A stretch of 64,000 nucleotides of DNA from Polaromonas sp. Lineage in GTDB: Bacteria; Pseudomonadota; Gammaproteobacteria; Burkholderiales; Burkholderiaceae_C. Positions 1 through 8,902 of this stretch are shown piece after piece. The stretch lies in the NCBI RefSeq assembly GCF_012927485.1, contig NZ_JABBPC010000035.1:62001-126000 (forward strand), read 5' to 3'. Both the position numbers and the translations under genes were made by a program. Within the stretch, counting starts at the first letter, position 1; the number at the start of each line of letters is the position of its first letter. The notes beneath the pieces were generated by a model. It made no database searches. It was not told the origin of the DNA and saw nothing but the letters and a program-made list of their open reading frames with translations.

Positions 1-99
1 AATAGTCTGCCGGGATGACAAGGCCTGACGCGCCGAGGCGATGACGCTGTCTTTACCGGCTCCTGACGGGCCACAGACAAACACCCAGGCCCCGCTCAT
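1..99 (-). CDS. phnN: PhnN, ribose 1,5-bisphosphate phosphokinase (N-terminal fragment, runs off the left edge)
   Basis: Reading the minus strand from the ATG at 99 gives a P-loop start, MSGAWVFVCGPSGAGKDS, typical of PhnN. This enzyme phosphorylates ribose 1,5-bisphosphate to PRPP in the last step of phosphonate breakdown by the C-P lyase route. Only about 33 residues are inside the window. Its ATG overlaps the stop codon of the DUF1045 gene (ATGA), so the two are translationally coupled. The identification rests on the Walker A motif GPSGAGKDS and on the phn context. Confidence 0.8.
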   Translation of the reverse strand, partial: MSGAWVFVCGPSGAGKDSVIASARQALSSRQTI

Positions 100-791
100 G
101 CGGACAGCGCCACGTCAGCAATTCGCTGAAACGCTGCCCCCGGCGTTCTTTCGACAAAAAGACACAGGTGGTCGAGCGACAGCGCAGGGCCCCGGTTGAG
201 TTGGGACACGCTTTCCGTCAACGCGTGGCCGACGCGTGATGCTGCAGAACTCTCCATCGGCCCGCTCAGTGTCAAGTGAAAGCGAAACCGATCCATGACA
301 TACGGGTAGCCGTACAGGGCCAGCAACTCGGCCTCACGCGCATCGAGATTCAGGTTGCCGCGTCGAGCGAGGTCGGTCGCCCGAAGGGCTGCACGGAAGT
401 CGTCAAGTTCAAGCACGCACGCGCTCGCAAGCGCCTGCAGTCCGGCATGGTTGGTGTCGGGAATGAGCGCCACAAAATTGCCCAGTGTGGCTACGCGCAG
501 CGGGCTTAGTACGACCGGCTCCAGGGTGCTTGCAAGCTTGCGCAGGCGCGCCAGAAGGCCGGTCTCGTCATGCGTGGCGGCCAGTCGGAATGGCGGTTTC
601 AAGGTGGCGTGGAATCCATAGCGCCGGGGTTCGGCGGTGATTCGTGCGAGCTCTGCCGGCGGGATATCTTCAAGCTGCGGTTGCGGCAATGCGCTGTGAT
701 CGTATTCGTTGCGACCCAGCCAGTGAGCACCGAATTCCCACCAGGGAGAGTGCCTTTTTGGGGAAAAATAAACCGCATACCGCGCGCTCAT
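96..791 (-). CDS. DUF1045 phosphonate-metabolism protein (2H phosphoesterase superfamily)
   Basis: A 231-residue cytosolic protein of the DUF1045 family, repeatedly found in phn operons. Two H-x-T motifs, in YGFHATLKPPF and RFRFHLTLSGPM, mark it as a 2H phosphoesterase fold, so it may hydrolyse a cyclic phosphate such as the C-P lyase product 5-phosphoribosyl 1,2-cyclic phosphate; that substrate is inference. A longer reading frame extends upstream to 836, but the ATG at 791 fits better because it gives an ATGA overlap with phnF upstream, mirroring the ATGA overlap with phnN downstream. Confidence 0.85.
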   Translation of the reverse strand: MSARYAVYFSPKRHSPWWEFGAHWLGRNEYDHSALPQPQLEDIPPAELARITAEPRRYGFHATLKPPFRLAATHDETGLLARLRKLASTLEPVVLSPLRVATLGNFVALIPDTNHAGLQALASACVLELDDFRAALRATDLARRGNLNLDAREAELLALYGYPYVMDRFRFHLTLSGPMESSAASRVGHALTESVSQLNRGPALSLDHLCLFVERTPGAAFQRIADVALSA

Positions 792-1549
792 GCGAGATCC
801 CCTGCACTGACGACGAGCTGAACCCGGTCGCCGCAAAACACCGTCTCGCCGTACTTGATGGGCTGGCCCTGCATATCTTCATCCAGACACTCCACACACA
901 GTAGCGGCCGGGTGCTGAGCTGCTTCAGCAGCCGAGCGGTTTCGCTCGAAGGCATTTGCGTGGTGATGCGACTTTCCGCGCGAACATAGTCCTGAACGCC
1001 AAAATGGCGCAGGATTTCCGTGGTGTGCGTGTCGCTATGGAGCATGTCGAGCAAGCCGGCGAATCGCAGCGCCGGGTAATAGGCGGTCGCCAGTCCGATC
1101 GGTTCACCATTCGCCTCATCGAGCATTTCAACCATCAGTACTTTCGCGGATTTGTCCAGCTTGAGCTCATGCGCTGCGCGCTCAGGGGCCAGAATTTCCC
1201 GGGCTGTCAGTAACTGGTTACTGGGTAGCAGGCCCTGACGACGCAAGTTTTCACTGAAGCGGGTTCGGCGCGAGAGCGCGTAGTCAAGCAACTCGTGCTG
1301 AACAAACATGCCGCGTCCCGGTTCGATGCGCACCAGGCCATCGACCTGCAAGGCCGCAACGGCTTGGCGCAGCGTATGGCGGTTGACCCCAAAGCGCGCG
1401 GCGAGTTCATTTTCGCTGGGCAGGCGACCGGTTGCGGTGAAAGCGCGATCGCGAATTTCGGTGCGGAGCGTATCCGCAATCTGCTTCCAGACCGAGACGC
1501 CACTGCGCCGGCCGGGCGCGCTGAAAAGGGAAGGTTCGCTTGTCATCAT
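788..1549 (-). CDS. phnF: PhnF, GntR-family regulator of phosphonate metabolism
   Basis: A 253-residue GntR/HutC-type repressor. The N-terminal winged helix contains GRLPSENELAARFGVNRHTL and a wing ending in GRGMFVQ; the rest is a UTRA ligand-binding domain with the family's EARITT-like core (here ESRITT). PhnF normally represses phn genes when phosphate is plentiful or no phosphonate inducer is present. It is divergent from phnG and heads the phnF-DUF1045-phnN transcript, so it probably controls both directions from the shared region 1550-1660. Confidence 0.9.
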   Translation of the reverse strand: MMTSEPSLFSAPGRRSGVSVWKQIADTLRTEIRDRAFTATGRLPSENELAARFGVNRHTLRQAVAALQVDGLVRIEPGRGMFVQHELLDYALSRRTRFSENLRRQGLLPSNQLLTAREILAPERAAHELKLDKSAKVLMVEMLDEANGEPIGLATAYYPALRFAGLLDMLHSDTHTTEILRHFGVQDYVRAESRITTQMPSSETARLLKQLSTRPLLCVECLDEDMQGQPIKYGETVFCGDRVQLVVSAGDLA

Positions 1550-1633
1550 TTGGTCATGTTGTCCGGTTGAACTAGGCGTTACGAGAACACACGGCGAGTG
1601 CTGGTGGCCACTGACTTAACTCTAATGACTGAT

Positions 1634-1649
1634 TTAGACATCTGTATGA
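1634..1649. promoter_or_regulatory. Candidate PhnF operator (imperfect palindrome)
   Basis: TTAGACATCTGTATGA has two 7-base arms (TTAGACA and TGTATGA) that match as inverted repeats at five of seven positions. It lies 11 bases before the chosen phnG start and about 85 bases from the phnF start, where a GntR-type repressor would be expected to bind. The assignment rests on position and weak symmetry only. Confidence 0.35.
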
Positions 1650-1660
1650 CAAACCAGGCA

Positions 1661-2110
1661 ATGACTCCAAACAATGAGCAACGCAGGCAATGGCTGGGAG
1701 TGCTCGCAAGAGCCAGCCGGCCGGCGCTCGAGGACGCGTTGATGCGGATGGCGGACTTGCCACCGATCGACTACGTCAGGCCAGCCGAGTCCGGCATGGT
1801 CATGCTGCGTGGGCGTGTCGGGGGCACCGGCGATGCGTTCAATCTCGGAGAGGCCAGCGTAACGCGCTGCGCCTTGCGGGTCGGTGCTGGCGCGCTGGGC
1901 GTGGGTTATGCGCTCGGTCGTGACCGCCGCAAGACTGAGCTGGTTGCCATTTTTGATGCGTTGTTGCAAGACGAGGGACGACAGGCCCGGACTGAACGCG
2001 AGGTGATTGAACCGCTAGCCCAGCAGCAGCACGCGCAGCGAGATGCGACCAGCCGCTCGGCGGCCTCGTCCAAAGTCGAGTTTTTTACGTTTGTCCGGGG
2101 CGAGGCATGA
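1661..2110 (+). CDS. phnG: PhnG, C-P lyase core complex subunit
   Basis: PhnG is part of the PhnGHIJ core complex and, with PhnI, helps form the alpha-D-ribose 1-methylphosphonate 5-triphosphate intermediate. The frame is open from a GTG at 1598, but the ATG at 1661 gives 149 residues starting MTPNNEQRRQWLGVLARA, which matches the normal family length of about 150 and the conserved RQxWxxVLA start. Conserved blocks GMVMLRGRVGGTGDAFNLGE and LGRDRRKTEL are present. The stop overlaps the phnH start (ATGA). Confidence 0.92.
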   Translation: MTPNNEQRRQWLGVLARASRPALEDALMRMADLPPIDYVRPAESGMVMLRGRVGGTGDAFNLGEASVTRCALRVGAGALGVGYALGRDRRKTELVAIFDALLQDEGRQARTEREVIEPLAQQQHAQRDATSRSAASSKVEFFTFVRGEA

Positions 2111-2706
2111 GTCAAAGGAATTCACTCAGTGCCGGTTTTGCAGACCCGGTGCATGACGCCCAAAATGCCTTTCGCCGCGTCCTTGATGCACTCTCGCGGC
2201 CGGGGCGACCGGTGGTCCTTGGCAAGCCACTGAGAGGCCTGGCGCTCGGTCCGGCGATGGCCCACCTGCTGTTGGCGTTGACCGATGGCGACACCGCCGT
2301 GTGGTGGCAGCAAAACAATCGCGCTGCCGCAGAATGGCTGCGCTTTCATACGGGCGCACCCCTCGCTGCCACGCCACGGGAGGCAGCTTTTGCGGTGCTT
2401 GGCGACGCCGCCACTTTGCCGCCGCTCGACACCTTCGCAGCGGGCTCGGCAGACTCGCCCGAGGGCTCTGCGACGCTGCTGGTGGAGGTGCCTTCGCTGG
2501 AGGCCGGACCGGCTGTGGAATGGGGGGGACCCGGTATACGGGAAATGCAGACGGTTCGGATTGCCGGGCTAGCCGATAATTTTTGGGCGCAATGGCAAGT
2601 CAATCACGCCGCCTTTCCCCAAGGTGTGGACATCGTGTTCACCTGCGCCGACGCAGCGTTGGGTTTGCCGCGCACGACCCGTGTACGGCGTCTGGAAGGG
2701 CTCTAG
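2107..2706 (+). CDS. phnH: PhnH, C-P lyase core complex subunit
   Basis: A 199-residue protein close to the usual 190-200 residues of PhnH, the structural subunit that dimerises with the PhnGIJ core. Recognisable segments are the N-terminal GFADPVHDAQNAFRRVLDAL, GRPVVLGKPL and the C-terminal FPQGVDIVFTCADAALGLPR. The start overlaps phnG by four bases and the stop is one base before phnI, so the genes form a tightly coupled polycistron. Confidence 0.93.
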   Translation: MSQRNSLSAGFADPVHDAQNAFRRVLDALSRPGRPVVLGKPLRGLALGPAMAHLLLALTDGDTAVWWQQNNRAAAEWLRFHTGAPLAATPREAAFAVLGDAATLPPLDTFAAGSADSPEGSATLLVEVPSLEAGPAVEWGGPGIREMQTVRIAGLADNFWAQWQVNHAAFPQGVDIVFTCADAALGLPRTTRVRRLEGL

Positions 2707-2707
2707 C

Positions 2708-3856
2708 ATGTATGTTGCAGTCAAAGGCGGCGCTGCTGCCATCGAAAGCTCCTGGCGCTTGCTGGCCGAGCAGCGTCGCGGCGATGTCGCGCTGCCGGAA
2801 CTGTCGGTCGCGCAAATCCGTGCGCAATTGTCGCTGGCGGTAGACCGCGTGATGTCCGAGGGTTCGCTGTACGACCCTGAACTGGCGGCGCTAGCGATCA
2901 AGCAGGCGAGCGGCGACCTGATTGAAGCCATTTTTCTGTTGCGTGCCTACCGAACTACATTGCCGCGCTTTGGCTACAGTCTTCCGCTCGATACCGCGCA
3001 GATGCAACTGGTGCGCCGGGTGTCAGCCACCTTCAAAGACGTCCCCGGCGGACAGATTCTGGGGGCAACCTACGACTACACGCAGCGCCTGCTCGACTTT
3101 GCCTTGCTGGCGGACGGCGACACGGCCAGCCGTACTGGTGAATCGGCCTCAGCCACAGACCTGTTGCCGACCGCCATGCCGCGCGTCAATGAGCTGATGG
3201 CGCGTGAAGGTCTGATCGAAACGGCGCGCCCCACGGCGGAGCGTGAACCTAGCGATCTGACGCGCGAGCCCTTGATGTTTCCAGCGGCGCGGCCGGTACG
3301 ACTGCAGGCCTTGGCGCGGAGTGACGAAGGTTGGCTGTTAGGACTGGGTTATTCAACCCAGCGCGGCTATGCCAACGCCCATCCTTTTGCCGGTGAAATC
3401 CGGCGCGGCACGGTGTCGGTAGAGCTGCTTCCCGATGAACTCGGATTTTCAATTGACATCGGTGACGTTGAAGTCACCGAGTGTCAGATGATCAATCAGT
3501 TCGCCGGCAACCGCGAGGTGCCACCGCAATTCACGCAGGGCTACGGCCTTGCCTTCGGCGGCGGGGAGCGAAAAAGTATGGCGATGGCGCTGATTGACCG
3601 TGCCCTGCGTGCCGGAGAGTTCGGGGAGTTGGTCGTAGCACCTGCGCAAGACCAAGAGTTTGTGCTGTCGCACGGGGACAGTCTTGAGGCCTCCGGTTTT
3701 GTGCAGCACTTGAAGCTGCCGCACTATGTGGATTTTCAATCCGAGCTGGAACTGGTGCGCAAGCTCCGTGCGGTCCATGCGCAACAGAATAGCGCTGAGA
3801 AAGAGTATCAACAAGCCGGCCCGAACCAGGCTGCCACGAAACAGAAGGCCGCCTGA
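2708..3856 (+). CDS. phnI: PhnI, C-P lyase core subunit (nucleosidase-like)
   Basis: A 382-residue PhnI, somewhat longer than the 354-residue E. coli protein because of a polar C-terminal tail rich in Q, K and A. PhnI with PhnG, H and L displaces adenine from ATP with the phosphonate. The start MYVAVKGGAAAIESSW is typical, and conserved blocks such as QLSLAVDRVMSEGSLYDPEL and AFGGGERKSMAMALIDRALR are intact. The ATG at 2708 is preferred over an upstream in-frame codon that would run into phnH. The stop overlaps the phnJ ATG by one base (TGATG). Confidence 0.93.
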   Translation: MYVAVKGGAAAIESSWRLLAEQRRGDVALPELSVAQIRAQLSLAVDRVMSEGSLYDPELAALAIKQASGDLIEAIFLLRAYRTTLPRFGYSLPLDTAQMQLVRRVSATFKDVPGGQILGATYDYTQRLLDFALLADGDTASRTGESASATDLLPTAMPRVNELMAREGLIETARPTAEREPSDLTREPLMFPAARPVRLQALARSDEGWLLGLGYSTQRGYANAHPFAGEIRRGTVSVELLPDELGFSIDIGDVEVTECQMINQFAGNREVPPQFTQGYGLAFGGGERKSMAMALIDRALRAGEFGELVVAPAQDQEFVLSHGDSLEASGFVQHLKLPHYVDFQSELELVRKLRAVHAQQNSAEKEYQQAGPNQAATKQKAA

Positions 3857-4782
3857 TGGATCAGCATTACAACTTCGGATTTCTCGACGAGACGACAAAG
3901 AAAATGATTCGCCGCGCGCTTCTCAAGGCGGTTGCGATTCCTGGCTATCAGGTTCCTTTTGGCTCACGCGAAATGCCTTTCGCCTACGGCTGGGGCACCG
4001 GCGGCGTTCAGGTCACGGCCAGCATCATCGGACGTAAGGACGTTCTCAAGGTGATTGACCAGGGCGCTGATGACACCACCAATGCGGTCAATATCCGGCG
4101 TTTCTTCGCCCGCACTACCGGCGTACCGACCACTGAAAAAACAGCCGACGCCACCATTATTCAGACCCGCCACCGCATCCCCGAAAAGCCGCTCAAGGAA
4201 GGGCAAACCATCGTTTACCAGGTGCCCATGCCGGAACCTCTTTTCCGGCTGGAGCCGCGCCGCCGCGAAACCACTACCCTGCACGCGCTGGCGGAATATG
4301 GCCTGATGAACGTGAAGCTGTATGAAGACATCGCGCAACTCGGAGCAATTTCCAAAACCTATGACTATCCGGTGCTGGTCAACGAACGCTACCTTGCCTC
4401 GCCTTCGCCGATACCCAAGTTTGACAATCCGAAGATGCACATGAACCCCGCGCTACAACTGTTCGGGGCCGGTCGGGAGAAACGCATTTACGCGATTCCG
4501 CCCTACACCGCCGTTCGCAGCCTGGATTTCGAGGACTATCCGTTTCAGGTGCAGCGCTGGGAGCATGCCTGTGCGCTGTGTGGCGCCACCGATAGTTTTC
4601 TCGACGAAATGATTGTGGATGATGAAGGCAGCCGGCTTTTTGTCTGCTCGGACAGCGATTTCTGCGGCGAACGACGCGATGCCGGGCAAGTGGGGGTTCA
4701 ACAGGCCGTGAAGCTGTCGGACGCTTTGGTAGAACGGCAACAACCCGCCCATGCGGCCGCGGCAGGAGGCGATGCGGCATGA
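3856..4782 (+). CDS. phnJ: PhnJ, radical-SAM C-P lyase
   Basis: The catalytic subunit that breaks the carbon-phosphorus bond, giving an alkane and 5-phosphoribosyl 1,2-cyclic phosphate. The protein has 308 residues. The family's non-canonical Fe-S and catalytic cysteines are visible at C239, C242, C264 and C270 (HACALCGATD and FVCSDSDFCGERR), the same spacing as C241, C244, C266 and C272 of E. coli PhnJ. The glycine-rich GWGTGGVQVTAS segment is also conserved. The C-terminus ends in an Ala-rich tail, and the stop overlaps the phnK start (ATGA). Confidence 0.95.
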   Translation: MDQHYNFGFLDETTKKMIRRALLKAVAIPGYQVPFGSREMPFAYGWGTGGVQVTASIIGRKDVLKVIDQGADDTTNAVNIRRFFARTTGVPTTEKTADATIIQTRHRIPEKPLKEGQTIVYQVPMPEPLFRLEPRRRETTTLHALAEYGLMNVKLYEDIAQLGAISKTYDYPVLVNERYLASPSPIPKFDNPKMHMNPALQLFGAGREKRIYAIPPYTAVRSLDFEDYPFQVQRWEHACALCGATDSFLDEMIVDDEGSRLFVCSDSDFCGERRDAGQVGVQQAVKLSDALVERQQPAHAAAAGGDAA

Positions 4783-5585
4783 CCAATAAGCTACTTTTAT
4801 CCGTCCGTGGCGCTGGCAAGCAGTTCATGCAGGGGAGCCGTTTGCGCTGGGCCTGCCGAGACGTTAGTTTTGATCTTTACCCGGGGGAGGTGCTCGCGGT
4901 GGTGGGTGAATCCGGCTCCGGCAAGTCCACGCTGCTGCGTTTGCTGGCGGCCCGTCTGGCCTGCGACGAGGGGTCGGTGCATTACGACGTGCGGGACGAA
5001 TCCGGCACGGCCGCAGCGGGCCTGGCAAGTCTGGCGCATCTGTCTGAAGCACGCTTGCGCTGGCTGGCGCGCACCGACTGGGGCTTTGTCGAACAGCATG
5101 CGCGCGACGGTTTGCGGATGAACGTGTCCGCAGGCGCCAATATTGGTGAACGCATGATGGCCTTGGGGGCACGTCATTACGGTAAGCTGCGTTCGGAAGC
5201 GCTGAGCTGGATGGAGCGCGTCGAACTGGAGGTGGGCCGGATCGACGATCTGCCCGACACCTATTCGGGCGGCATGCAACAGCGGCTGCAGATTGCGCGC
5301 AATTTGGTGACCCATCCGCGCCTGGTGTTCATGGACGAACCGACGACCGGGCTGGACGTCTCGGTCCAGGCGCGGCTGCTGGATCTGCTGCGCGAGTTGG
5401 TGGATCAACTGCAATTGGCGGCGGTGATTGTGACGCACGATCTGGCCGTCGCCCGCTTGCTGGCGCACCGCATGCTGGTCATGAAAGACGGCCGGGTCGT
5501 GGAGCAGGGGCTGACCGACCGCGTGCTCGACGACCCACAGCATCCCTATACCCAACTGCTGGTTTCCTCGGTCCTCACGCCGTGA
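4779..5585 (+). CDS. phnK: PhnK, ABC-type ATPase of the C-P lyase complex
   Basis: A 268-residue soluble ABC ATPase with Walker A GESGSGKST, signature YSGGMQQRLQIARNL, Walker B LVFMDEPTTGLD and the switch histidine in IVTHDLAVA. PhnK binds the PhnGHIJ core and is thought to drive conformational change rather than transport; no permease gene is adjacent. It overlaps phnJ by four bases and is followed by a 37-base gap before phnL. Confidence 0.92.
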   Translation: MTNKLLLSVRGAGKQFMQGSRLRWACRDVSFDLYPGEVLAVVGESGSGKSTLLRLLAARLACDEGSVHYDVRDESGTAAAGLASLAHLSEARLRWLARTDWGFVEQHARDGLRMNVSAGANIGERMMALGARHYGKLRSEALSWMERVELEVGRIDDLPDTYSGGMQQRLQIARNLVTHPRLVFMDEPTTGLDVSVQARLLDLLRELVDQLQLAAVIVTHDLAVARLLAHRMLVMKDGRVVEQGLTDRVLDDPQHPYTQLLVSSVLTP

Positions 5586-5622
5586 GCCCCTTGCGTTACC
5601 CCGCTTCACTCTGATCCCTCCC

Positions 5623-6321
5623 ATGACGGCCCTACTTAAAACCACTGATCTTTCTAAAACCTTCACGCTGCACGGGCGCGGTGGCCTTGAGCTGCCGGTG
5701 TTTGCCGATATCAATTTGAGCGTGCGCGCTGGCGAGTGCATGGCGCTGACCGGGCACTCTGGCAGCGGCAAGAGCTCCCTGCTGCGCTGTCTTTACGGAA
5801 ATTACGGCGCCAGCAGCGGCGAGGTCCTGATTCGACATCAGGAGCGCTGGATCAACCTGTCGGGTGCGGCACCGCGAGAAGTGTTTGAAGTGCGGCGCCG
5901 CACGCTCGGCTACGTGTCGCAGTTTTTGCGTGTGATTCCCCGCGTTTCGACATTGGACATCGTGGCCGAGCCGCTGCGGCGACTTGGCGTGGCGGCCGAT
6001 ATTGCACGCGATCAGGCGGCTCAATGGCTGAGCCGCCTCAATTTGCACGAGCGCCTGTGGCACTTGCCACCGGTCACCTTTTCCGGCGGCGAACAGCAGC
6101 GCGTCAATATTGCGCACGGTCTGATTGCCAACCAGCCGGTGTTGTTACTCGATGAACCCACGGCCTCGCTGGACGCAGACAACCGCCGCGTTGTGGTGGA
6201 ACTGATTCGTGCGGCGTGCGCGCGGGGTGCCGCAGTGGTGGGCATTTTCCATGACGATGAAGTACGCGAGGCGGTGGCGAGTCGCTGCCTTGACGTCGAG
6301 CAATACCGCAACCCTGTTTAA
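5623..6321 (+). CDS. phnL: PhnL, ABC-type ATPase of the C-P lyase pathway
   Basis: A 232-residue ABC ATPase with Walker A GHSGSGKSS, signature FSGGEQQRVNIAHGL and Walker B LLLDEPTASLD. It ends in the PhnL-like IFHDDEVREAVASR segment, in which the usual switch histidine context HD is present. PhnL works with PhnG, H and I in forming the ribosyl-phosphonate triphosphate. A 15-base gap separates it from phnM. Confidence 0.92.
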   Translation: MTALLKTTDLSKTFTLHGRGGLELPVFADINLSVRAGECMALTGHSGSGKSSLLRCLYGNYGASSGEVLIRHQERWINLSGAAPREVFEVRRRTLGYVSQFLRVIPRVSTLDIVAEPLRRLGVAADIARDQAAQWLSRLNLHERLWHLPPVTFSGGEQQRVNIAHGLIANQPVLLLDEPTASLDADNRRVVVELIRAACARGAAVVGIFHDDEVREAVASRCLDVEQYRNPV

Positions 6322-6336
6322 CCCGGATCCAAGCGT

Positions 6337-7476
6337 ATGACACAACGAATCATCAGGAACGCAAAAATCGTCACTGCCACGGAAGAGTTCACCGGCTGCA
6401 TGGTGATCGAAGCCGGGGTCATTCTGTCCATTGAGCGCGGCGATACCTCCGTGTCCGGTGCCGAAGACTGGGCCGGCGACTGGCTGCTGCCCGGCCTGGT
6501 TGAGCTGCACACCGACAATCTGGAAAAGCATCTGGTGCCGCGTCCCGGCGTGATCTGGAACGCGCATTCAGCCACGGTCATGCACGATGCGCTGTGCGCG
6601 GCGGCCGGCATCACGACGGTGCTGGATTCGATTGTTATTGGCGACCTGGAGCAGGGCGGTGCACGCAGTCAGACGCAGCACGTGTCGATACAGGCCCTGC
6701 ACGAATGCCTCGACGAGGGCCTGCTGCGGGTCGAGCATCTGCTGCACCTGCGCTGCGAGGTCGCCGCCCCGGATATTGTGGAGGTGTTTGAGCAGTACGC
6801 CGACGATTCTCTGGTGGAACTGGTCAGCTTGATGGATCACACGCCCGGTCAGCGGCAGTGGCGCGACCTCACAAAATACCGGCGCTATTCCGAGCGCTAC
6901 GGCCGCTTCGACGACGCAGAATATGAAGCCTTGGTGGTCAACCTCAAATTCTATCAGGAGCGCTACGCGGTGCCCAGCCGGGCTGCCATTGTTGCCGCCA
7001 GCCATGCGCGCAGTCTGCCGCTCGCCAGCCACGATGACACCGAAGTGGCGCATGTGCAGCAGGCCAGCCAGGAACGCATCGCCATCTCGGAATTTCCAAC
7101 CACTCTGGCGGCCGCCAGGGCGGCGCGCGCGGCCGGCATGCGCATTGTCATGGGAGGGCCCAACCTGGTTCAAGGCGGTTCGCATTCGGGCAATGTTTCA
7201 GCCTCTGAACTGGCCCGGCTCGACTTGCTCGACATTTTTTCATCGGACTACGTACCCGCCAGCTTGCTTCAGTCGGCCTTTTTGCTGCGCGATACGGTCG
7301 GCTGGAGTCTGCCGAAAGCCGTTAACACCGTCACCCGCAACCCGGCCCGCGCGATTGGCCTGACTGACCGGGGTGAACTTGCCCCGGGTCTTCGCGCCGA
7401 CTTGATTCGGGTCAGGATGAGCGCTGACATGCCCATTGTTCGGGGGGCATGGCACAAGGGCGAGCGGGCGTTTTAA
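6337..7476 (+). CDS. phnM: PhnM, alpha-D-ribose 1-methylphosphonate 5-triphosphate diphosphatase
   Basis: A 379-residue amidohydrolase-superfamily enzyme (the E. coli protein has 378) that removes pyrophosphate from the triphosphate intermediate before PhnJ acts. Metal-site motifs include LPGLVELHTDNLEKH near residue 55, the SHDDTEVAHV block and HSGNVSA. The C-terminal TRNPARAIGLTDRGELAPG is typical of the superfamily. It is the last plus-strand phn gene; no phnCDE transporter follows, so phosphonate uptake must be encoded elsewhere, perhaps beyond the left edge. Confidence 0.93.
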   Translation: MTQRIIRNAKIVTATEEFTGCMVIEAGVILSIERGDTSVSGAEDWAGDWLLPGLVELHTDNLEKHLVPRPGVIWNAHSATVMHDALCAAAGITTVLDSIVIGDLEQGGARSQTQHVSIQALHECLDEGLLRVEHLLHLRCEVAAPDIVEVFEQYADDSLVELVSLMDHTPGQRQWRDLTKYRRYSERYGRFDDAEYEALVVNLKFYQERYAVPSRAAIVAASHARSLPLASHDDTEVAHVQQASQERIAISEFPTTLAAARAARAAGMRIVMGGPNLVQGGSHSGNVSASELARLDLLDIFSSDYVPASLLQSAFLLRDTVGWSLPKAVNTVTRNPARAIGLTDRGELAPGLRADLIRVRMSADMPIVRGAWHKGERAF

Positions 7477-7495
7477 CGGTTATGGCCCGTAGGTA

Positions 7496-7524
7496 GCGGT
7501 AGCCTCATGTTAGAGGCTCGCCGC
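7496..7524. terminator. Stem-loop between the convergent phnM and gor genes
   Basis: AGCCTC (7501-7506) and GAGGCT (7513-7518) pair around a six-base loop, and the stem is extended by GCGG (7496-7499) with CCGC (7521-7524). It sits between two convergent genes, where a bidirectional terminator is expected. There is no long T-run, so it may need Rho or be only a transcript-end stabiliser. Confidence 0.45.
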
Positions 7525-7528
7525 TGCG

Positions 7529-8902
7529 TCACATGCTTACGGCTTCGCGCATCGTCACAAACTCTTCCGCCATCGTGGGGTGAATGCCAATCGTGCTGTC
7601 AAAAATGGCTTTGGTGGCGCCGGCTTTCATCGCCACGGCAAAGCCCTGCACGACTTCGCCGGCGTCCGGCCCCACCATGTGCAGGCCGACCACCCGGTCG
7701 GTTGCGTCTTCCACCACCAGCTTCATAAGCGTGCGTTCGGTGCTGCCGCTCAGCGTGTGCTTGAGCGACTTGAAATCGCTGCGATAAACACTGATCTTGC
7801 CAAATTTTTCGCTGGCATCGGCTTGCGAAAAACCGACCGTGCCAATATTCGGGTGGGTAAACACCGCCGTTGGAATAAAGTCATAGCTCATGCTGCGCGC
7901 TTGTTTTCCTTCAGCCGGGCCGAACAGCTGGTCAACCACCACCATCGCCTCGCCCAGGGCCACCGGCGTGAGTTGCATCCGCGCCGTCACGTCACCGAGC
8001 GCATAAATGGACGGCACGGACGTTTGGTACCGGTCATTCACCTGAATTGCGCCAGCCGCGTTTTGCTTGACACCGGCCGCTTCCAGGCCCAGGCCCTCGA
8101 CCAACGGCACCCGGCCAGTGGCATACAGCACGGCATCGACGGTGATGTGGCTGCCATCGAGTAAGCGCACCTGTAGTTCTGTGCCGCTGCGATCGATGGC
8201 AGCGACGTCGGTGTTGAGGTGTAGCGTCACGCCGGTTTTGACCATTTCGCTGGCAATGAAAGCGCGTACGTCATCATCAAAACCGCGCAGCACCTGATGG
8301 CCCCGGTAAAGCTGCGTGACTTTCGAGCCCAGGCCGTTGAAGATCGACGCAAATTCGCAGGCGATGTAGCCGCCGCCCACCACCAGCAGGCGCTGCGGAA
8401 ACGGCGATAGGTCAAACATCTCGTTTGAGCTGATGGCGTGTTCGCAGCCCGGAAACTCAGGAATGCTGGGCTTGCCACCGGTTGCGATCAGAATATTTTT
8501 GGCGCTGTAGTGCTGTCCGTCAACTGCCACCGTATGGGCATCGACCAGCGTGGCCCAGCCGGTGATGGTTTGAACGCCTGCGCTTTTAAGCAGTTGTACA
8601 TAAATGCCGTTCAAACGTGAAATTTCCCGGGCGCGATTGATTTTCAGGGTTTCCCAGTTCAGCTTCGGGGCTTCGCCGACCCAGCCAAAACCGTGGGATT
8701 CTTCAAAGCTTTCGGCGAAGTGCGCCGCGTAGCTGTAGAGCTTTTTCGGGATGCAGCCCAGGTTGACGCAGGTGCCGCCCATTTCTGCAACTTCAGCCAG
8801 TGCTACGCGGGCACCCCGCTGCGCCGCCATGCGTGCGGCGCGGACGCCGCCGCTGCCGCCGCCGATAACGAAAAGATCAAAATCAAAATCAGAGGTCTGC
8901 AT
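7529..8902 (-). CDS. gor: Glutathione-disulfide reductase
   Basis: A 457-residue FAD/NADPH flavoprotein disulfide reductase that regenerates GSH from GSSG in the cytosol. It has the FAD dinucleotide fold GGGSGGVRAA near residue 14, the redox-active pair C45 and C50 in GGTCVNLGCIPKK, a second NADPH-binding fold VVGGGYIACEFA and the C-terminal active-site segment GIHPTMAEEF. The Gor-type CVNVGC/CVNLGC pattern and length separate it from mercuric reductase and lipoamide dehydrogenase. It is monocistronic and convergent with phnM. Confidence 0.92.
   Translation of the reverse strand: MQTSDFDFDLFVIGGGSGGVRAARMAAQRGARVALAEVAEMGGTCVNLGCIPKKLYSYAAHFAESFEESHGFGWVGEAPKLNWETLKINRAREISRLNGIYVQLLKSAGVQTITGWATLVDAHTVAVDGQHYSAKNILIATGGKPSIPEFPGCEHAISSNEMFDLSPFPQRLLVVGGGYIACEFASIFNGLGSKVTQLYRGHQVLRGFDDDVRAFIASEMVKTGVTLHLNTDVAAIDRSGTELQVRLLDGSHITVDAVLYATGRVPLVEGLGLEAAGVKQNAAGAIQVNDRYQTSVPSIYALGDVTARMQLTPVALGEAMVVVDQLFGPAEGKQARSMSYDFIPTAVFTHPNIGTVGFSQADASEKFGKISVYRSDFKSLKHTLSGSTERTLMKLVVEDATDRVVGLHMVGPDAGEVVQGFAVAMKAGATKAIFDSTIGIHPTMAEEFVTMREAVSM

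Noticed and set aside
2826..2833. ops-like octamer GGCGGTAG inside phnI
   Set aside because: Lies within a coding region of a catabolic operon; taken as chance and used as a caution for the copy before rfbB.
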